A stretch of 64,000 nt of DNA from Cucumis sativus (GCF_000004075.3 NC_026656.2:17680607-17744606), one strand, 5' to 3'; shown: positions 36,044 through 49,566, numbered from the stretch's first letter. Numbers and translations: made by a program. Notes: generated from the letters alone by a model not told the origin.

Positions 36044-37189
36044 TGTCGCGACGTGATCGCTACGCGGAGCGGCCGACCTCCCCGTTTATTTAATTTTAAT
36101 AAATAGTTTTGGAGTCGCCACCAACCATATTAGGGTGTGATTGGTCACCCAAAAAAAAGAAAAAAAAAAATGGTCTACATACATTCAGAGATTTAAGTTC
36201 GGGAGTCAGTTGTGTGTAGGGAAGGTGTTAGCACCCTACAACACCCAAAAAATGGTTACCCAATTTTATCTTTTAAATTAAATTATAGAGGTTCACAAAA
36301 CAAAGTTTTTATTTAGGTTTTGTTTAAATGTCCCATGCTTATCAATTCATATCGAAGAAAGTAAAACCTAAGCATGAATTGATGATTATGGGTGGCATAG
36401 GAGCCATTAGAAAAATTAAGTTTATTTTTGTTTTAAAAGATTTTTATTCACCTTAAGAATATTAAGATACCAAAACTTGATATTTTAATCTCTATCATAG
36501 GTGTTTAATGAAAAATTTCATATATCTAGAATTAATAAATTCATAGAAAATACTACTCAGTCTCATTTAAAATATGAAATGTGTTAATTTAAAAAAAACA
36601 ATCTATTAATTAAATTTCAAACGGAAAAATTTCATGTATTTATGGATTTTAAATTATAAAATCCATAAAAAAACAATACTTTTTCTCCAATTTACATTAT
36701 TATATTTAAATAAAAAAAAGAATAATAACAAAGGCAAAACATTATGAAATTTGAAAAATACTTAGAAGTAATATGCTGAGATAAAATAAATACATTGATA
36801 ATATATGCAAAATATAAAAGATATTAATGTAAGATGCAAGATAATTAATTAATACAACACATGCAACATAATTAATTAAATCAAAATGATGCAAAATAAT
36901 TGATTAATGCAGGATGCAAGATGCAAAACAATTGATTAATGCATAATCAAACGAGGGCCAAATGGATATCAAATAATAATTAACAGTTGAATGCCAAAGT
37001 AGGTTTGGCCCAATATGCAAATAAATAATATTGCAAATAAATAATCGCACCAAAATGAATATCAAATAATTATAGCCACATATGCATTAATTAATACATC
37101 ATGCAGATAATTAGAATGAGGGAGTGAAAATGTCACATACAAGTTGCTAATTAATTAATAGGCCAAATGAAAAATGGTTGTTGCCAAAT

Positions 37190-37530
37190 ATTAATTATAT
37201 CATGCATAATTATTAACATGGATAATATATGGATAGCAGTAATTATTAACGGAGTATGCCATATGGATACATGGATAAAGTAATTAACAAAGACTGTAAA
37301 ATGGATGCCAATGAAGAATGAGTATTACCAAATACAGGATGTTAATTGATTAATTATGCATAATTATTAAAGCATGTTATATGGACATAAGTAATTAACT
37401 GTAAAATGGGTGCCAATAAAGAATGAGTATTACTAAATACAGAAGGCTAATTGATTAATTATGCATAATTATTAAGGCATGTCATATGGATATAAGTAAT
37501 TAACTGTAAAATGGGTGTCAATGAAGAATG
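37190..37530. repeat. About 110-bp degenerate tandem repeats inside the LTR
   Basis: Repeated blocks contain taattattaa, catatggata, agtaattaac, tgtaaaatgg and gaatgagtattac in the same order. At least three copies are seen with increasing similarity from left to right. Boundaries are approximate. Confidence 0.6.
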
Positions 37531-37569
37531 AGATCCAAATACAAATATATGATACTAATTAATTAAAAA

Positions 37570-37910
37570 GAAATTAACACAGAATGGATGCCTAGTAATA
37601 AAAGAAAATTAACACAGAATGGATACCCAACAATTAAAAAGAAATTAACACAGAACAGAATGGATACCCAATATTTAAAAAGAAATTAATACAGAATGGA
37701 TACCCAACCATTAAAAAGAAATTAACACAGAATGGATACCCAACCATTAAAAAGAAATTAACACAGAATGGATACCCAACCATTAAAAAGAAATTAACAC
37801 AGAATGGATACCCAACCATTAAAAAGAAATTAACACAGAACAGAATGGATACCCAATATTTAAAAAGGAATTAACACAGAACAGAATGGATACCCAATAT
37901 TTAAAAATAA
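37570..37910. repeat. 36-bp minisatellite inside the LTR
   Basis: The unit attaaaaagaaattaacaca + gaatggatacccaacc is repeated. The central copies (about 37690-37820) are near perfect; outer copies carry an extra cagaa or an aatattt variant. Read on the minus strand it gives a repeated MVGYPFCVNFFL peptide, which is a by-product of the 36-bp period and not a gene. Confidence 0.9.
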
Positions 37911-38308
37911 AAAAATAAAAAATTTAATATAGAATGGAAGGTAGAATGTTCAGTATTAAGAAAGATACAAATAATAAAATTAACATGTTAAATGATGGTA
38001 AAATGATGAACACGATAGGTCATAATTAAAAGCAGTATATCAAACAAGAAAAAAAAAATCATTAAACAAGAATAAGAATAAAAAGAGGAAAAAGAAAAAA
38101 AACTTACCAGCAGGTCTGCCCTTCAATGCCAAAGGTTATTCCTTTTGATCTTCTTTCACTCTTCACCTCTTTCTAAATCCTCCAATAATAAAAAAAAAAA
38201 AGTTCCCCCTCCTTTCTGAATCTTCTCCTTCTCTTTTTATAGGGAAATGTCTCCTTTTTTAGATAGAAGTGAAGTAGGTTTAGATAGTGAAATGGAATAT
38301 AGAGAAAT

Positions 38309-38420
38309 GTGGAAGAGTGGGAGAACGTGAGAGATTGGGGAAGAAGGTGGAAGAGTGGGAGAACGTGAGAGATTGGGGAAGAAGGTGGAAGAGTGGGAGA
38401 ACGTGAGAGATTGGGAGAAA
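38309..38420. repeat. 38-bp minisatellite inside the LTR
   Basis: The purine-rich unit gtggaagagtgggagaacgt + gagagattggggaagaag occurs at 38309-38346 and 38347-38384, then as a diverging third copy from 38385. Confidence 0.92.
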
Positions 38421-38655
38421 GTGGGAGGGTTGTGACTCAGTAAAACAGGGGATGGTTGAGAAAAATAGGGAGAAGAAAAACAAAATCTTTACTTTTAAAT
38501 TTAATTTTAAATATGTTTTTATTTTTGTTTTTATTTTAAAACATAAATTCAAAAATTAAGATTTAAATTTAAATTCAAATTCAAATTCTTTTAAAAAAAT
38601 AATAAATTAATTAATGAAAAAAAATAAAAAGGCAGGACAAAATACGGTATCTACA

Positions 38656-38660
38656 AACTT
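38656..38660. repeat. Target site duplication, right copy
   Basis: AACTT directly follows the CA end of the solo LTR and matches the left copy at 36039-36043. Confidence 0.85.
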
Positions 38661-39086
38661 AACAAATTAAAATATATGTTCTTTTATTGAAACACACCTA
38701 AAACGTTCAACATAATACTAGAACAAGCAACGTATAGATTATTAAATAAACCATGGACTAAGATTATTTAAGTTTTACCTTATAACTGTAATCATTAATT
38801 AAAAAAGATAATTTTGTATTGGTTATGTGATTAGAATATTCTTATAGTATATGGTTATAATGATAGCAAAAGGTGAAATTTGATTTGAAGATAGATAAGT
38901 TTGGTTAGATTAGGTCTGGGAATTGGAAAGGTGGAATTTTGGATGTCTATGTTTATGTGTAGCTGACATGGAATTGTGACCCATTATCCAATGTTGGTTG
39001 TTACAAGTTTTACAAGCTGGATTTTTTAATAATGGCAAAGGAATTTTAAATAATAAATAGTAAGACTCCTCCTTATCTTTCTCTCT

Positions 39087-39096
39087 ATTTATATAA
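39087..39096 (+). promoter_or_regulatory. TATA box candidate for the BCAT gene
   Basis: The ctatttATATAATAtatat tract lies about 135 nt before the BCAT ATG. Transcription near 39120 would give a leader of about 110 nt. Surrounding AT repeats make the exact box uncertain. Confidence 0.4.
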
Positions 39097-39228
39097 TATA
39101 TATATATTTCCTTATCTCCCAACACAACAAATCACTTTCTCTTCACATTTTTTTGCTAATAAAATTGTTCCATATAAGTAAAATAGGTGAAATAGGCAAT
39201 AGAAAGATCAATAATAATCAGCCACAAC

Positions 39229-42200
39229 ATGGTTCTCAGAAGACTCTTCTCCTCCTCTTTTCGCCTTGTTTCTTCTTCTTCATCATCATCTTCTTCTTCA
39301 AAGGTTTGATAAAATCAATTCCCTTTTACCCTTTTTTTACATAAATATTTTCATCTGGGAGACTTCCATTCACATATATATCGTTTTTCTTTTTTGCATG
39401 TATGATTTGGTGGTATCTACTGGTATTATTCTTCTCTCTGTTCTTTGAAAATTTGGAAAACAGTTTAAACATTCTTCATGATCTTGATCATAATGCATGC
39501 GTGGTTTCTTTCTTTTGTAAAATTATTATTTTTTTCTTTAGTCATGTGTTTGATTTCGTCCTCTCTCTTGTTTATAAGAAAAACAAAAAAGTTTTTTTTT
39601 GTAGATGGGAATTCTAATTTGAAAAGAAGTTGAGTAATCGTCATGATTTTGGATTCTGCTTTGTCGTTACAAAAAAATAAGCTAACTTTAGCAAAAGTTA
39701 GTGATGTGATTATCATGAGCTTAACAATAATGTTTGTTTTTTATAATACATATGTCTGGCCATTTAAGAATAAAGTTGTTAATTAGGTTCCTCTAACTTA
39801 AATTCGAGTTTATATTATGAGGAATTTGTAAAAAAAAATAAAATAAATAGTTTGTATCTTTTTTTATTATTCTTGAAAAAACTCCCAGTATCAACATGAT
39901 AGAGATTGCACTTAAAATTCCTTATTTTTATAATCTTCATTTTGAAGGTATTGACTTTAATTTATAGTATTATAGCCTTGATGAGTTTTATATAACTTTT
40001 ACTTAAATCTCAATTTGATAAAGATAAGATTTGACTAAATTCCTTTGAACAGTTGAAGACATAGAAATCTAAAATATATATATATATATTCTTTTGAGGA
40101 ATAATTTAAAAATTGAACTTTAATGTTCACCAACGTTTTGGATTATTATTACCAAAAATCGTGTGTCTCGTGTGAACGTTTCATCCATGAAAAAGAGAGA
40201 GCATAAGTTACCAAAATTACATTAACTTTTGATAAACTATTTGTCAATAGAAAACAACAATATTAAATGGGACCTACGTTTTCTTTTCTTGCATGGGAAA
40301 CTTTCTGCCCTTCTTCTTCTTCTTCAACTTTCAAAACTAAAATTTGGATAATGACGACAAAACCTCCCTCACTAGCTACTTGTATTTACGATTATAATGA
40401 AAATTTTGTCTTCATTTTCGTAATCCCACTGTCACTTTCAATCCTATACTTCAAAATTTATGAAAATCAACACAATGGAAAAAATGAAATAAAAAAGAGG
40501 AAAAGCTTTTCAACAATCTTTTGCCAGTTGGAGAACAGTCCCGATGACAAGAAAGCGTTTAGGCGTTGGACGCCCAGAAACCGTCGAATGTTGAGTCGTG
40601 CATACTTTTCTTTTGTCTTTTTATTATTATTGTTTTTCTTTTTGCCTTTTTTATTTTTATATTGATTTCCTTCGACTATTCTGGAATTTTTGACGCCCAA
40701 AATTCGTATTTTTCCATCTGGGTTTATCATCTTTTGTGTCTTATCCTGAAAACTGTAGAATGAAAGCGAAAGCTGTGATTGGATATTTTTAATTTTGTTA
40801 ATTTGGGGTTTTAACTTTAACCCATTAGGAATTACTGAATAGTTTTGAGAATTGCAGCTTGGAGGAGTTTGTCGTGGCGATGGGTTTAGGGCAGTATCTT
40901 CAATGCCGGAGCCTTGCCAATCATCGCCTTTCAGGTACTTCAAATTCTCACACCCATTTTATAAAAATTATCAATAACCCATTTTTTTCATTAGATAGTA
41001 ATGCTCAAAGGTTAAAGATTACGTGTTTTTTCTAAATAGATGCTTGTGATTGAAGTTGTTGAAATGCTGAGATTGGGTGTCTCTGTTTTGGGTTTGGTTT
41101 AATTTCAGTGATGACGAGAGCTGTGATTTTGACTGGGATAGTCTTGGATTTGGGCTAATGCCAACAGATTATATGTATATTATGAAATGCTCTAAAGATG
41201 GGAATTTTGAACGAGGTCAAATGAGCCGTTTCGGGAACATTGAGTTAAGCCCTTCTGCTGGGGTTCTAAATTATGGACAGGTATCTTCTGGTTTCAGTTT
41301 GGGAATCAAGATTCAATCACTAACTTATGATTTTGGTACCATTTCTATTACAACAGAATTTATGTAGTTTCTTTTCACTAGGTGGTTGGTTGTTGTTCTT
41401 TGACATAGGATTCTAAAATTGGTTTTTGATGATCAAATGTGATTTCTGTTCTCTCTTCCCCTGCCCATTTTATGTCGAGAGGGGTGGGGGATCTTGAGCA
41501 AAAGAATGCATTTCCGAAATTATTCGAGAGATAGTTACTGTTAGCTAGCTATAGAACTGTTATGAAAGGCTTTACAGAGTTTAAGGTGTGGTGTTGAAAT
41601 GAATAGGGCTTGTTTGAAGGCCTAAAAGCTTATAGGAAAAAAGATGGGGGCTTTCGTCTATTTCGTCCAGACCAAAACGCTCTTCGTATGATGACCGGTG
41701 CTGAACGAATGTGTATGCCATCACCCTCCATTGAACAGTTTATCGATGCTGTGAAGCAAATTACCATTGCTAATAGGCGTTGGGTAGTCTTCTCTCTCTC
41801 TACTTATTTGATATACTTGTCTCGGTACTTTCATGTCAATGAGAAGTAACTATTGATCTTGGTTGATTTTTCATTCTCACGATTGATTGTACTTGCAGGT
41901 CCCTCCGCTGGGGAAAGGATCACTTTACATAAGGCCTTTGCTCATTGGAACTGGTCCAGTTCTTGGCTTGGCTCCTGCGCCCGAGTATACTTTTCTAATT
42001 TATGCTTCCCCTGTTTGCAATTATTTTAAGGTGGGCACTTTTTCAGTGGAGCTAATTTCACTTCCCTTCAACAACACATGATTCATCTACAGCTCCTGGT
42101 TTGTTTTCTAAACAGGAAGGTTCGGCACCCTTGAACCTATATGTTGAGAATGAATTCGTTCGTGCATCTCGTGGTGGAACTGGAGGTGTGAAAACCATTT

Positions 42201-43319
42201 CAAATTATGCTCCGGTAAGTGTTTGCTATTTCTTCTTTTTCTTTGTGAAAACTAATGAATAAACTTGTTGCTAATCCGAGAGCTCAGTTTTGAATCTTTT
42301 GATTCAGTCGTAGATATATTTGGCATTGGAGAAAGTTGTATCAATCACATATTTTCTGATGTTTTTTTTCCTGTGTAGGTCTTAAAAGCTATCACCCAAG
42401 CAAAAAACCGAGGGTTTTCTGACGTGTTATACCTTGATTCAGTGAATAAGAGAGATCTGGAAGAAGTTTCTTCTTGCAATATTTTCCTTGTAAAGGTATC
42501 TTTGTAATGGTTAAATTGACAGCGTAAAGTTATACTGACATGAAAGAGAAATTAAGTTATCATAAATGAAGACCTGATGATGGTATTTGGTCTTTGGTTT
42601 ATAGAACTCAAAATTTTCATTCTTTTGGATTTGGAAGTTCTGTCATCTGTTCTACTTTGAACCAATGTAATTATGTCTCATTTCTATAGGGCAATGTTAT
42701 TTCAACTCCTGCTACAAATGGAACAATTCTTCCAGGAGTAACCCGAAAAAGCATCATTGAAATTGCCCGCGATCGAGGTTATGAGGTGGTTATTTCATCC
42801 CTAATCAAGAATCTAGCAGCCAGGGTTTTGATTTTCTAAAGATTTTCAGTTTTTTTTTTTGGTTTTCCAACTGCCATGTATACTTATCCTTCTTGTTGTC
42901 ATAATGGCAACCTCAATCTTATCCAGGTTGAGGAACGAGCCGTTAACATGGAAGAACTGTTCGACGCTAGTGAAGTTTTCTGCACCGGAACTGCTGTTGG
43001 TGTGGCCCCAGTTGGCAGCATCACATGTATGGATAGAAGGTAATCAAACTCCTCATACTCTGTCATAGCTCGAAATTTAAACCACCTATATTTTCAACTC
43101 ACAAGCCAAAGAAGAAAAATGGTTTGACAACCGAATTACTACATCGCCAGTACTGACTTTGTCTAGTTTCTTGACAAAGTTAACTGATTTGATCGTATCT
43201 GCAGGATTGAATACCGAACAGGTGCTAACACAACATGCCAAGAACTATATTCAACTCTGGTTGGGATTCAAACTGGAACCATTGAGGATAAGATGGGGTG
43301 GACTGTTGAGATCTCTTGA
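39229..43319 (+). CDS. BCAT: Branched-chain amino acid aminotransferase, organellar
   Basis: Ten exons: 39229-39303, 40858-40934, 41109-41280, 41607-41783, 41899-42030, 42116-42214, 42379-42495, 42690-42785, 42927-43039, 43205-43319; 1173 nt, 390 aa. It is a fold-type IV PLP enzyme that interconverts Leu, Ile and Val with their 2-oxo acids using 2-oxoglutarate/glutamate. Motifs: [32 protein letters not shown], the PLP lysine Lys237 in [12 protein letters not shown], the class IV signature [24 protein letters not shown], and [17 protein letters not shown]. The first 50 residues ([19 protein letters not shown]...) are Ser/Arg-rich and lack acidic residues until a late Glu, typical of a mitochondrial or plastid presequence; which one cannot be decided. 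Intron 1 is long (1.55 kb). An internal Met in exon 2 (40903, MPEPCQSS) could start a shorter, cytosolic form. Confidence 0.95.
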
Positions 43320-44039
43320 GTTTTCATCTGTCCCACCGACATGAATAGTAAATTGCAAGTCCGTTCTCTGTTTCGGGTTATCCATAAAATGACTCAAAGT
43401 TTGGTTGTGTTTTACTTCTCATAAGTTGATCCGTAGCTATAATTAATTAGCAAGCCTTTAACTCCAATACAAGTAATGAGTATCAAAAGCTGGAGATTCG
43501 TATGAAAGTAAATAAAATATTTTGATGAATAAATTGTGGTAAAATGTTTGAAATGATTAGTGTTGATTGGAAAATACTAATTTGTAGGCCAAAAACTGGA
43601 GACAAGCTATTGAATTTGGTGAACTTTAATAATTGTGAATGGACTACTTTTTCATTAACTATAAGGTGGGCGAGTTATTGTGTCAGCCAAGGACCAAGGC
43701 TTCAAGCTATGGACTTTATTTGATGACAGATTGAGACCTCTGTTCTTTTCTTTTAATCCTTTTGTTTTTAAGAAGAACCAATATATAATCAACTTTATGT
43801 TTTGGGATACTATAGAACATAATAGCATCACCAACTCCCTAATGTTGGAGCAGACACTATAACTATATAGACAAATTCATTGCAGTGTAAATGTACAATA
43901 GTTTAGTATAAGTTGTGAACTCTACTTCATATTTTAACATCAATATTATAACTTTTAAATTCTTATACCCATTCAAACTTTGCTCAACACCTTATCAAGG
44001 ATCAAAACATGTTGAGACATAACCATCTTTTCATTTGAG

Positions 44040-44143
44040 TTAATAAATCAAAGTAAGAATAACACATGATCGGATGATCCCTTCATTTGAGTTAATCAGC
44101 TTGATTTTGATATTTTTTTTTTTAATAAAACTTCTTCCCTTTT
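44040..44143 (+). repeat. Dispersed direct repeat, copy 1
   Basis: About 104 bp containing cacatgatcggatgatccct and gagttaatcagcttgatttt are nearly identical to 45642-45747, 1.6 kb downstream. Differences are mainly in the T-run length. Confidence 0.9.
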
Positions 44144-45641
44144 GAAGAAAAAGCTCATAGAGTTAACCTCATATTTTGCAGAATGGTTCCACTGACCAAC
44201 TAAACCAGTTTTTCGTAAATAATTGAGTTTATGTTAAAAAGGGTATATATAGTATAAATATAAACCGACATGAACAAGCATACGTTAAAATTTTGGAAGC
44301 TCAAAAATGGAAAAGAATGCATTGCAAATGTATACCATACGTCCAAAGTTCAAGAAAGTCGTGCTCATATTTAATGCACTTTCTTTCCTTGGCCCTGCTA
44401 TAGCTCCCAACTTTGTTTTCCATTGTCACACTGTTCATTTCATGATCCGTAAGGGTAAAAAGTACCATTGAAATATATATTGTAAAATTTCTCATAATTT
44501 TGATTACATAAATGTTATTTTAATAGTAACCGATTCAAATAAGTACATTCAACTGACAATTTATGAAATGGTAATTATAGTTATCTACTGAATATTAGAT
44601 CAATAATGTTGTCAATTATTAACCCATAATTCATATAGTGTGTGACATAATTTGTCGTCCAAAATCCTATCACCCGTATCTTAATTTAAATACAAAGGAA
44701 GTGTGTGTATGACATAATGATGTATTAAGTTAATTTTTTGTATCTATCTTTACCCATCTCTAGATTTTTAAATTATAAACTGAAAATATAGATATGTTTA
44801 GGAATCCAAAAAACAATTTAAATAAATTATACTCACTAAATCTATTTTGACCTGAATATGTATATCATATGTATACACGATAGTTATTATACACCAAAAA
44901 TCTTTTGAAGAAAAAGTTCATAGAATTAACCTCATAAACACAACATTTATCAAAAGTTTAAGATTATTTATGCATAATATAATTTGAATGTTTTGGTATA
45001 GCATACTTAATTGATTAAGGGGTTAAATAGTTATTAAAACCTCACATTCCCATGTTTGTTAATTAGACGTAAAATTGACTAAAAATGAAGACGTGGGGGA
45101 AATGTAGACCTGAAAATACAGTTCATTGCATGAACCCAATTCCAACTTTTTCCACAATTGATTTTCTTTTGTTTTTGGTCCTCTTTTGAGTATAAATAAA
45201 TCGACAAAGTATATAATGATATAATGAATCCAAATTGGAGTAGAAAGAAAGTATATAATGATATAATGAATTAATCAAATCCCCATCATTTCTTTAATAG
45301 GGATTTCAACTTGTTTGTTTTACCTTTCAAGAAAATCTCCACATTTTTCAATCCACGACAAATTATATGAGAAGGGTTTCCTGTTTCTTGAAAACTACTT
45401 TTTCATTTATTTGTTTTTAATTTTAGAGTTTAATTAGGGCATTAGTCGTTGTTTGACCTACTTAATTAATAATTTTCTTGTGAAAACTAGCTAGAAATGC
45501 TAATTGAGAATAAATTATTTGGCACATAATTTAACCTACTTATATTAATAGCACCTTTTAACTGCATAATTACACTTTAGATCTCAATTATATACGAGCT
45601 GCCTGATTTTGATCTCAACTAGCTCCAACTTTCTTAGCCAA

Positions 45642-45747
45642 TTAATAAATCAAAGTAAGAATAACACATGATCGGATGATCCCTTCATTTGAGTTAATCA
45701 GCTTGATTTTGATAATTTTTTTTTTTTGAATAAAACTTCTTCCCTTT
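45642..45747 (+). repeat. Dispersed direct repeat, copy 2
   Basis: Near-identical copy of 44040-44143, in the same orientation. The sequence that follows copy 1 (ttttgaagaaaaagctcata...) does not follow here; it has its own separate copy at 44903-44936. Confidence 0.9.
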
Positions 45748-48700
45748 CACATTATTACGTTTATATGATTTGTTTTAGTGCAGTAACTCTCGGATATGGA
45801 CATTTTGAAAATATTTTAGAATATTGTGTGAAAAACATACGTGAAAGGATTACACAGAAGAATAGATAAGTTGATTGTTAAGAAAAATTGCTAACGTCTT
45901 CTCAAATGATCTTCAAAATCATTGTTTATGATGATGTTTCTTGAAAATCAGTTGTTTCTTTTGTTTCAAAGAAACCACCAACAAATGGTGATTGAGATGT
46001 GAAACAAAAAGAGCTGCGATTGAGAGATTGATTAATAGTGACATATCTTCACATAGAGAGCATAATTGTGTAAGTAAGTGATTAATTATGAATAATTGAG
46101 ACTCTCTCTCACAAGACTGTAAAAATTATCCCTAAGTACACCAACTAATTTGGGTTTAATTGTCAACGTACTTCTTTTTTAAGAATAATATTCAAAGTGT
46201 TTATATATTCATGTGACGAATGGTCTTCTAACACAAAAAAAAGTTACATTTTTTGAAATTTTTAGATTGATTAGCCATACGTGGGATGAAGGATTTCAAC
46301 CTCTAATCTCTTGATTGATTGTTCATACTTATATTGCTAGTTGAGTTGTGTTGTTATTGTCATATTTAAATTATCACTATACCTTCACAAATGACATTCT
46401 GTAATATTGCATTTAAATGAAATACTATATTATATACTAATTTGTGAACAGATAATTAAGAGAATGATGTGGATAAGAGTAGAATTTGTGAATCAAAGTT
46501 TAAAAGTTTTACTTTTCAAAGGAGAGAGAGACGTTAAGGAGTTAACGTTGTGGTGTGGTGGCTGTTTTCTATTTTATTACTATTCTTCTTATATATATAT
46601 ATTAATTTGTAAAGGAATAAATAAACTGTTTTGGTCATTCACTTTCCAAATAATTGCGATTATTATTATTTATCCATTCAGCTTTTTACCTCTCTGGGGG
46701 TTTGGTTTGAACCTCTACGGGGTGTCTACTTTTTAGTAATTTCAATAACTTTATATATATATATATTAACTATTATAATTTAATAGCAATATAGGGAGTG
46801 ATTGATAATCAATTCAATAATCACTCTTCAACACATATATAATTCAAAAAAGCAACATTCTATGACCATTTATAGGGTTAATTGGGAAGAAAAGATGAAA
46901 AAAAAAAGGGCAACCAAGTCAAACCCACTTTCAAGCTGCCAATAATGAGTCAATTTGTCTCATTTATTATCCAATAACTGTCTTTCAATTTAAAAGTTGG
47001 ATCACACACTATGTTTGAAATTACATTACAAGTTTAAATAATAATATTTAACTTTTTTTTTCTTTTCCAAAAACATTAATTTGATGTATGTAAGCCTTTT
47101 TCGAGTATATAATTGTAACTATACAACTATGTGTATATATACTGTGGGAGGGGGTCGTGGGTGTGGAGATTAATTAATTCCTTGAGACAGGGAGAAGCTC
47201 AATTAATTTAACTATGATACGCTTTATTAATCTACCAATTTAAGCATCTACATATTGTATTAACGGCTTGGTTCCTTGTTGATGACTTTAATTATAAAGT
47301 TTTGCAATTTTCCAATAACATTAATTATGTTTTAGACACAAACATTAGATATTACCATGTCAATTCCACAAATGATTGGAACAAAAGGAATTTTATGTTA
47401 ATTAACATGTAGACATACGATCAATTTTCTGTTTTCTTGAAAGATATAATTAGATTAAATAGATTAATTGATCTGGGAATGATATTCTATTGGTTCACCT
47501 CTTGATAAACAATCTTTCTGTTTTACTTTCTTTAACTCTTTGATGTAATAAGTTATTTATCTTAAAACTTATTCTCTCATTTTCATCAGTGTTTAATAGC
47601 ACGCAGAAAAGATTCAAAACCCCAAAGAACACTTGAAAGAAAAACAAACAAATTACTTGGGTTTTAGTGTATTAAAATAATGAAAGTAAAGATATATATA
47701 TATATAGATTAGTTTAATGAATATATAATGTTGGATTAAAGAAAGGTTTAATTGAGTGATTAGTTAATTGAAAGGTGTTCTGTATAATATATGATCTTGG
47801 TCATTTTGGTGACCTACCAAGATGGAAAAAGAAGCAACAAAAAATTTCCACACAATTTCAATATCAGTTAGTGGACAGTCTTAGTGTGTGACTAATTTAT
47901 TTACTATAATTTCAATTCAATCCTTTCTAGAACCCTATACAGCTATTACTTAGCTAGATACCCCTTTATATAAGATGTTACCATCACTAAAATATATATG
48001 TTTGACTTTTTTTTTCTTCCTCTAAATTTAAATAAAATTTTGATTATTATCGTATATATTATTACTATTATTTTCAATTTAGGGTTCCTGTTAATTACTT
48101 GTGTTCTTGAACAAGTTTTGAGAGAGTTTCTCTTTCTTCATTAAAGCTCATAAAGAAAAAAGTAAGAAAACAAATACTTTCCCCTTACAATTATAGAATG
48201 TCTTAATACACAAACCCCTTTTCATTATTTTTCCATCTAAATTAAATTATGTTAGTAGACATCACATGTGTCTTTTTCCAACACATGGATTTTTTTTTAT
48301 TTTCCTTATCATCAAATATAATTACAATTCAAATTTTAATATTAGTTTATAATTACAGATCAATGTCTCCTTTTACAATGTTGCCTTCTGGATAAAGAAT
48401 CTAAAATGTAAATCCATGTGTTTAGGATAAAAAATGTAGATTAAAAAAACCAACCCATCTACAATTTAACCAGTGTATATATATATATAAGTCACATAAA
48501 GAAAATCATACTCCATCCAACAACAAAGAGAGAGATGGATCAGTAAAATATCATATATACATATATGTGTACATATAGACCATTTGTTTCGAGATCCGCA
48601 TGCATGGTATTATATATTTTGTTGCAAGTGTGTGCCTAATTGCATATATAAATCATAATTAGAATAACAAGATTTAAGATTACTAGATATACGTAGAGTT

Positions 48701-49566
48701 TTGTTACAATATCAATTGATAAACGAGAGAGTTTTCACATGCTTAAATTTGTTTCTTTGAGACATTATATTCTCTTTGAAATGGATTTTACTTCTTTTTT
48801 AAACAAAATACTTGCTTGAACTTGTGGAACCTTAATACAATATCACATGTATAGACATGAGTAGAAGAGAAAAATAAGGTAGGAAAATGAAATGGTCAAA
48901 AAGAAGCAAAGGAAGTTTTAATTCAACCATTGATTGTTTATCTTGAGTAATAGTCTATCCTTTCCACCAACCATGTAAAAGAAAGACAGACAAAATAAAT
49001 ATATACGGCAGAAAGATAAAACAGAAGAAACATTATATTTAGTGAAATATTTAGAAACAATTGTTTAAAAGAAAGAAAAACTTGAATGATATTTTGATTA
49101 GACAGTTTTATTTTTGGTCAAATTGAGGTATTATTACATGTGGGATTCTACTTTTCCATATAGACTTCGTAGAATGTTGTTTCAAACTGCATGTCCCATT
49201 TCCCAATACGTATATAATAATTATTAAAAATAAAATAATAAAAAGGGAAACCCTTTTCTTCTTTGATTAAAAAATAGAAATAAATAATGCAGTGTGATGT
49301 GTGTACATGTGTATACAGTAATTATTATGGTATAGTAATAAAAGGACAAGAAGAAAACATCCTTGTTTTGCTTATTCTGTCACCCTTCATTTAATTTTCA
49401 ATTGCATTATGCCACACCTTTTTCTTTTCTTTTCTTTTTATATTTAGTCAGATTGGCTTTTTCAGCATCCATGTTTCTCCATTTTTTTTTAAAAAAATTC
49501 TATCTCTATCTCTCTCTTTCTTATAATTCATAGTTTCTTGGATTAGGAGGAAAAGGGGGCAAAAGA

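Larger units (their letters stand above)
36044..38655 (-). mobile_element. Solo LTR of a Tat/Ogre-like retrotransposon
   Basis: A 2612-bp element begins TGTCGCGACG and ends GGTATCTACA on the + strand, with TG...CA termini. It is flanked by the exact 5-bp duplication AACTT (36039-36043 and 38656-38660). No gag, protease, reverse transcriptase or integrase frame is present, and there are no second LTR or primer-binding sites, so a solo LTR fits. Orientation is taken as minus (TGTAGATACC start). The minus strand has a TATA box CTATAAAAAG near 38233-38244, as expected of an LTR promoter. The + strand end with ttttggagtcgccaccaa and gggaaggtgttagcaccc resembles terminal sequence of large plant Tat/Ogre LTRs, from memory. 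It contains tandem repeats of 36, 38 and about 110 bp. Confidence 0.8.
43320..49566. other. Gene-free region between BCAT and second MYB
   Basis: It starts with the BCAT 3' UTR and ends with the promoter of the MYB gene. The sequence is AT-rich with no coding exon recognised. It contains short direct repeats that are shuffled copies of one another (44040-44173, 44903-44936, 45642-45747) and a 42-bp tandem duplication near 45206-45275. Simple (TA)n runs occur near 46593, 46752 and 47690. Confidence 0.55.

Noticed and set aside
37634-37819. Minus-strand frame with repeated MVGYPFCVNFFL
   Set aside because: It is translation of the 36-bp minisatellite inside the LTR; a period divisible by three keeps it open.
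40267-40665. 132-aa open frame in BCAT intron 1
   Set aside because: Low-complexity Phe/Leu-rich end, no domain, and it lies within an intron spanned by a clear gene model.
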